A DNA stretch of 52,312 nt, from NCBI GenBank assembly GCA_964426135.1, contig CAYRPN010000029.1:1-52312 (forward strand). The letters run 5' to 3'. The notes under the pieces were generated by a model. The model did not search any database, was not told the origin of the DNA, and saw nothing but the letters and a program-made list of their open reading frames with translations. This document shows positions 49,668 to 52,312 of this stretch, piece by piece. Position 1 is the first letter of the stretch. Each line of letters starts with the position of its first letter. The position numbers were made by a program, and so were the translations under genes. This DNA is from CAYRPN01 sp964426135. Its GTDB lineage: Bacteria > Planctomycetota > Phycisphaerae > Phycisphaerales > Phycisphaeraceae.

Positions 49668-51263
49668 ATGATTCGTCGTCTTTCCAAGTTCCTGGGCGCG
49701 GCGGCGGCACTCGCCTTTGCCGCGGCTCCCGCGCAGGCGGCGCTGGTCAGCGCCGGCTCGCTGTTCGTCGATCTCGACGCACGCCACGCCTCGGCGGGCA
49801 CCGCCAACTGGACCAACACCGGTTCGCTGGGCGGCAGCTTTACCGAGAACGGCAACCCGCTGCTGCAGAACATCGGCCCCAACGCCAACCCGGCCGTCAC
49901 TTTCGATGGCGTCAACGATTTCTACCGCGGCGCCAACGCCCCGGCCGGCGTGACCGGCGCGGGCGCGGCCGGCACGCGCTCCATTGAAGTCTGGACCTTC
50001 AACCCCTCCGCCCCCGGCGAGGAAACCCTTGTCTCCCTCGCCAAGCGCGGCGGTCCCGACGGCAGCAACGTCGCTTTCAACTACGGCACCGACGGCAACT
50101 TCGGCGCTGTTGGTCACTGGGCCGGCGCGGACATCGGCTGGAACGGCACCCCGCCCACCGGAACCTGGCAGCACCTCGTCTACACCTTCGACGGCACCAC
50201 CACCCGCGTCTACGCCAACGGCGTTCTCAAGAACACCGAGAACTCCACCGCGGCCAACGGCGGTGTCCCGCTCGACGCCCACGACAACGTCAACATGCTC
50301 ATCGCCGCCCAGATGGAGCCGGACGGCAACACCGTCACCGGCGGTCTGCGCGGATCGCTCTCCATCGCCAATGTGCGCGTGCATGACGGCGTGCTGTCGG
50401 ATGCCGATGTGAAGACCAACTTCCTGAACGACTCGAACCGCTTCGGCGCGACGGCATTTTCTCCCACCCCCAAGCATCGCTACAGCTTTGACGGTGTGGG
50501 CGGCAACGGCGCGGTCCTGACCGATTCGATCGGAGGCGCCCACGGTGTGCTCCGCGCTGCCGATGGCTCGTCCCTGACCGGCACGGGCCAGATGAACCTG
50601 GGCGGCGGGTCCTCCGCCACCGCCGGCTATGGCGATCTGCCCAACGGCATCGTCTCCGTCCTGGGAAACGCCACGTTTGAAGCATGGGTCACCTGGGAAA
50701 CCAACGGTACCTGGACGCGCGTCTTCGACTTCGGCGATAACACCGCCGGCGAAGTCGGCGGTCCCGGCGGCGGCTTCTCAGGCAACGGCGCAGGCGGTGA
50801 CGGATACATCTTCCTCACCCCCGGCTCCGATGTGGCCGCCAACATGCTCGCCGGTGTGTTCGAGCCGGGCCCGGGCGAAACCCAGGCCATCGGCACCTCG
50901 CGGGCTTCGCTGGGCGCTGAGCATCACTTCGTCGTGGTGTTCAACGACAGTGCCGACCTGCTCCAGTTGTATTTCGACGGTAATCTGGTCGCCAGCGCCG
51001 GCATCGCCGGTCGCAGCCTCGCCCAGGTGCTCGACATCAACAACTGGCTCGGCCGCTCCAATTTCAGCGGCGATGCCAACTTCGACGGCCTGTTCAACGA
51101 GTTCCGCATCTACGATCAGGCCCTCAGCGGCCAGCAGGTGCTCGGCAACTTCATCGCCGGCCCGAACCAGTTGAACGCCGCCGCCGTCCCCGAACCCGCC
51201 AGCGCTCTCTTGGGCGTGATGGGTCTGGCCGGTCTGGCGGTGCGTCGCCGTCGGGCCGCCTGA
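49668..51263 (+). CDS. Two-LamG-domain PEP-CTERM protein
   Basis: The 531-residue exported protein has a signal peptide (MIRRLSKFLGAAAALAFAAA, cut after AQA). There are two concanavalin-like LamG jelly rolls: about 30-260 (SIEVWTFNPSAPGEETLVSLAKRG, WQHLVYTFDGTTTRVYANGVLKN, SIANVRVHDGVLSDADVKTNF) and about 275-505 (HRYSFDGVGGNGAVLTDSIG, ATFEAWVTWETNGTWTRVFDFG, LYFDGNLVASAGIAG, FNEFRIYDQALSGQQVLGNF). The C-terminus VPEPASALLGVMGLAGLAVR plus RRRAA is a PEP-CTERM sorting signal. It should be anchored at the surface by an exosortase encoded elsewhere and bind glycans. A CAGGAG box fixes the start. The whole gene sits between two direct copies of a 247-bp repeat, as in a recombinable cassette. Confidence 0.92.
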   Translation: MIRRLSKFLGAAAALAFAAAPAQAALVSAGSLFVDLDARHASAGTANWTNTGSLGGSFTENGNPLLQNIGPNANPAVTFDGVNDFYRGANAPAGVTGAGAAGTRSIEVWTFNPSAPGEETLVSLAKRGGPDGSNVAFNYGTDGNFGAVGHWAGADIGWNGTPPTGTWQHLVYTFDGTTTRVYANGVLKNTENSTAANGGVPLDAHDNVNMLIAAQMEPDGNTVTGGLRGSLSIANVRVHDGVLSDADVKTNFLNDSNRFGATAFSPTPKHRYSFDGVGGNGAVLTDSIGGAHGVLRAADGSSLTGTGQMNLGGGSSATAGYGDLPNGIVSVLGNATFEAWVTWETNGTWTRVFDFGDNTAGEVGGPGGGFSGNGAGGDGYIFLTPGSDVAANMLAGVFEPGPGETQAIGTSRASLGAEHHFVVVFNDSADLLQLYFDGNLVASAGIAGRSLAQVLDINNWLGRSNFSGDANFDGLFNEFRIYDQALSGQQVLGNFIAGPNQLNAAAVPEPASALLGVMGLAGLAVRRRRAA

Positions 51264-51301
51264 AGTCCCTCGGAACCGTGATGGAACAATCTGATCAGAA
51301 G

Positions 51302-51331
51302 CAAGGCCCGCGCGAGCGGGCCTTGTTTTTT
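51302..51331 (+). terminator. Rho-independent terminator of the LamG/PEP-CTERM gene
   Basis: CAAGGCCCGC, loop GCGA, GCGGGCCTTG and TTTTTT, 38 bases past the stop codon. Six bases later the second 247-bp repeat begins. Confidence 0.93.
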
Positions 51332-51336
51332 CCGGC

Positions 51337-51583
51337 TCATCCGGCATTTGCGCACTTGACAACTGTTCACATGGGCGCGTCGGAGTTTTGAACAGAGCCG
51401 GAGTCTGTGACTCCGGTCGATTTGAAGCGGCTCAATGCCGCTTCAAATCGAATTCGCGCCCTGCGTTTCCGGTTCGCCGTGCGTCCGCCGCGCCGAGTTT
51501 CGCCTCGCCGGTATCGATCCGGCTCGGCGAACCGGAGTCACAGACTCCGCCTCTGACAAGACGAGTACGCATTCGCCGGATGA
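51337..51583. repeat. 247-bp inverted-repeat element, copy 2
   Basis: Direct-orientation copy of 49199-49445 with identical length and terminal TCATCCGGC/GCCGGATGA. The copies diverge mainly around the two central positions GTTGTACGAGGG versus GTTCGCCGTGCG. Confidence 0.92.
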
Positions 51584-51681
51584 GCCTCTTTTTCAACCGG
51601 CGACCGCGATGCCAGCGCACGACCCCGGCGGTTGTTTCGGGGTCTTTCAATTCTTGTGCCGAGGTCGCTCATGGACGGCAT

Positions 51682-51781
51682 CACGAAGGACACAGAGGCG
51701 CGAAGGACACGAAGGGGAATTGGAATTGGCTTGATTCGCTGTCGTGTTCTTCGTGTCCTTCGCGCCTTCGTGTCCTTCGTG
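51682..51781. repeat. 33-nt inverted pair of CACGAAGGACAC-type repeat
   Basis: 51682-51714 (starting CACGAAGGACACAGAGGCGC) pairs with 51749-51781 with two mismatches, around a 34-base loop. The arms are themselves tandem GAAGGACAC units. No gene is seen. Confidence 0.88.
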
Positions 51782-51909
51782 CTGAACCCGGTGAGCGAAA
51801 TCCTGCGATGGCGCGATCGATTGAAATGCTCCAAAAGGTGTGACGCTTCATGCGGCTCGAATTCGCCTCCATTTTGGGAGCTGCGCAGCAATGAATTGAT
51901 TGAGTGAGA

Positions 51910-51976
51910 CTCGCGCAAAGGCGCAAAGCACGCGAAGAAGAGTCCTGACCTGGCGAGCTTCGCGCCTTTGCGCGAG
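51910..51976. repeat. 19-nt inverted pair of CGCAAAGGCGC repeat
   Basis: CTCGCGCAAAGGCGCAAAG (51910-51928) pairs with 51958-51976 with one mismatch. In other bacteria such CGCAAAGGCGCAAAG repeats lie beside GxxExxY-type genes, but no such gene can be supported here. The 729 bases after the last element to the window end (51584-52312) have no gene I can defend. Confidence 0.85.
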
Positions 51977-52070
51977 GCATGCATCGTCTTGCAGGTTGAC
52001 CAGCTTATTGTTGAGCAGCGCCTTCGTGAGGGGAGTTGGAAAGATCCCGCATGAGATGTCACGCACCCAA

Positions 52071-52280
52071 TGCTCCACCGGGTGTGCCAAATTTTCCGGG
52101 GCCGGGTGAAGGTCGGGATGAACAGACTGTCGCGGCATCCGTCACGCGATGGTGGCGATTGCAAACTTGTGCGTCTCGACCCTCACCCCAGCCCTCTCCC
52201 TGAGAGGGAGAGGGGGCCGGAATGCAAGCCCCGGACAATTGGGCAGACCCTGCTCCACGGGTGTGCCAAATTTTCCGGGG
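52071..52280. repeat. Direct repeats GTGTGCCAAATTTTCCGGGG bracketing a purine/pyrimidine repeat
   Basis: TGCTCCAC(C)GGGTGTGCC, followed by AAATTTTCCGGGG, occurs at about 52071-52101 and again at 52251-52280. Between them lies a CCCTCACCCCAGCCCTCTCCC / GAGAGGGAGAGGG hairpin (52180-52220). Confidence 0.85.
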
Positions 52281-52312
52281 GCTTGGTCCCCTCTCCCCCA
52301 GTCTGCTGGGGG
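52280..52312. repeat. Terminal copy of the window-edge repeat
   Basis: Exact reverse complement of bases 21-53. It ends abruptly at the last base inside the hairpin CCCCCAG...CTGGGGG, as expected where an assembly stopped in a repeat. Confidence 0.85.

Noticed and set aside
49199..51583. Composite transposon with 247-bp ends
   Set aside because: No transposase between the repeats and no consistent target duplication. CCTTA occurs near both sides of copy 1, but with a one-base offset and no counterpart at copy 2.
51850..52160. Remnant gene (GxxExxY-like) on the minus strand
   Set aside because: Frames are short, made largely of repeat translation, and contain no intact GxxExxY motif.

Overview
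The window looks like chromosomal DNA of a planctomycete, most likely from the Phycisphaerae side of the phylum. The evidence is high G+C, two PEP-CTERM proteins, a pseudopilin with the H-X9-DG signature, the DUF1549/DUF1553 plus DUF1501 gene pair, ThuA/haem-type 'membrane-bound dehydrogenase' architecture, Tat-exported Gfo/Idh and TIM-barrel proteins, and many FG-GAP/ASPIC-UnbV propellers. I found no rRNA, CRISPR array, prophage or recognisable defence island. One tRNA (Leu, anticodon GAG) is present.

Layout. 0.1-5.2 kb, minus strand: a class III cyclase, PhoU, an OmpR/PhoB-type regulator and an OprP/OprO-like porin, which suggests a phosphate-response cluster without a sensor kinase or Pst transporter. 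5.6-11.8 kb, minus strand: DUF971 and DUF2726 proteins, a family 2 glycoside hydrolase, an FG-GAP protein and a Tat-exported oxidoreductase. 12-17 kb, plus strand: the DUF1549/DUF1553 and DUF1501 pair. 17-19.6 kb: an ArsR-methyltransferase fusion (SahR-like) next to ahcY. 19.6-20.7 kb: a Y1/HUH (RAYT-like) transposase gene with matching palindromes on both sides and one inside it. 20.7-24.7 kb: isomerase, esterase-propeller fusion and TolB-like protein. 24.7-28 kb: D-amino-acid transaminase, coiled-coil protein and FtsX-like permease. 28-33 kb: tRNA-Leu, nucleoside hydrolase, HU and BioF. 33-38 kb: a membrane glycosyltransferase-methyltransferase fusion, Fmt and a class V aminotransferase. 38-52 kb: a 1471-residue ThuA/propeller/cytochrome c protein, a pseudopilin, a zinc-ribbon membrane protein, two PEP-CTERM proteins and an ASPIC/UnbV lipoprotein.

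The most unusual content is the repeats rather than any single gene. At least five families of short palindromic or terminal-inverted-repeat elements lie in the window. A 195-bp MITE-like element is present twice with exact 5-bp target duplications; one copy has replaced the C-terminal end of the glycosyltransferase-methyltransferase. A 102-bp element is present three times. A 247-bp element flanks a LamG/PEP-CTERM gene as direct repeats. A 25-nt motif occurs five times. An 'AGGCAT-tgcc-ATGCCT' palindrome accompanies the transposase. Four protein-coding genes (cyclase, DUF1549 protein, transposase, BioF) carry in-frame inserts made of palindromic or tandem repeat DNA, which resembles the in-frame palindromic elements known from Rickettsia.

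Likely interplay: the phosphate cluster handles uptake control. The SahR-like/AhcY pair recycles S-adenosylhomocysteine. Most remaining genes encode exported carbohydrate-active or propeller proteins typical of planctomycetes that degrade complex organic matter. The two window ends carry an exact 33-nt inverted repeat, consistent with an assembly contig ending in a dispersed repeat. All functions are inferred from sequence reading alone; no database search was made.
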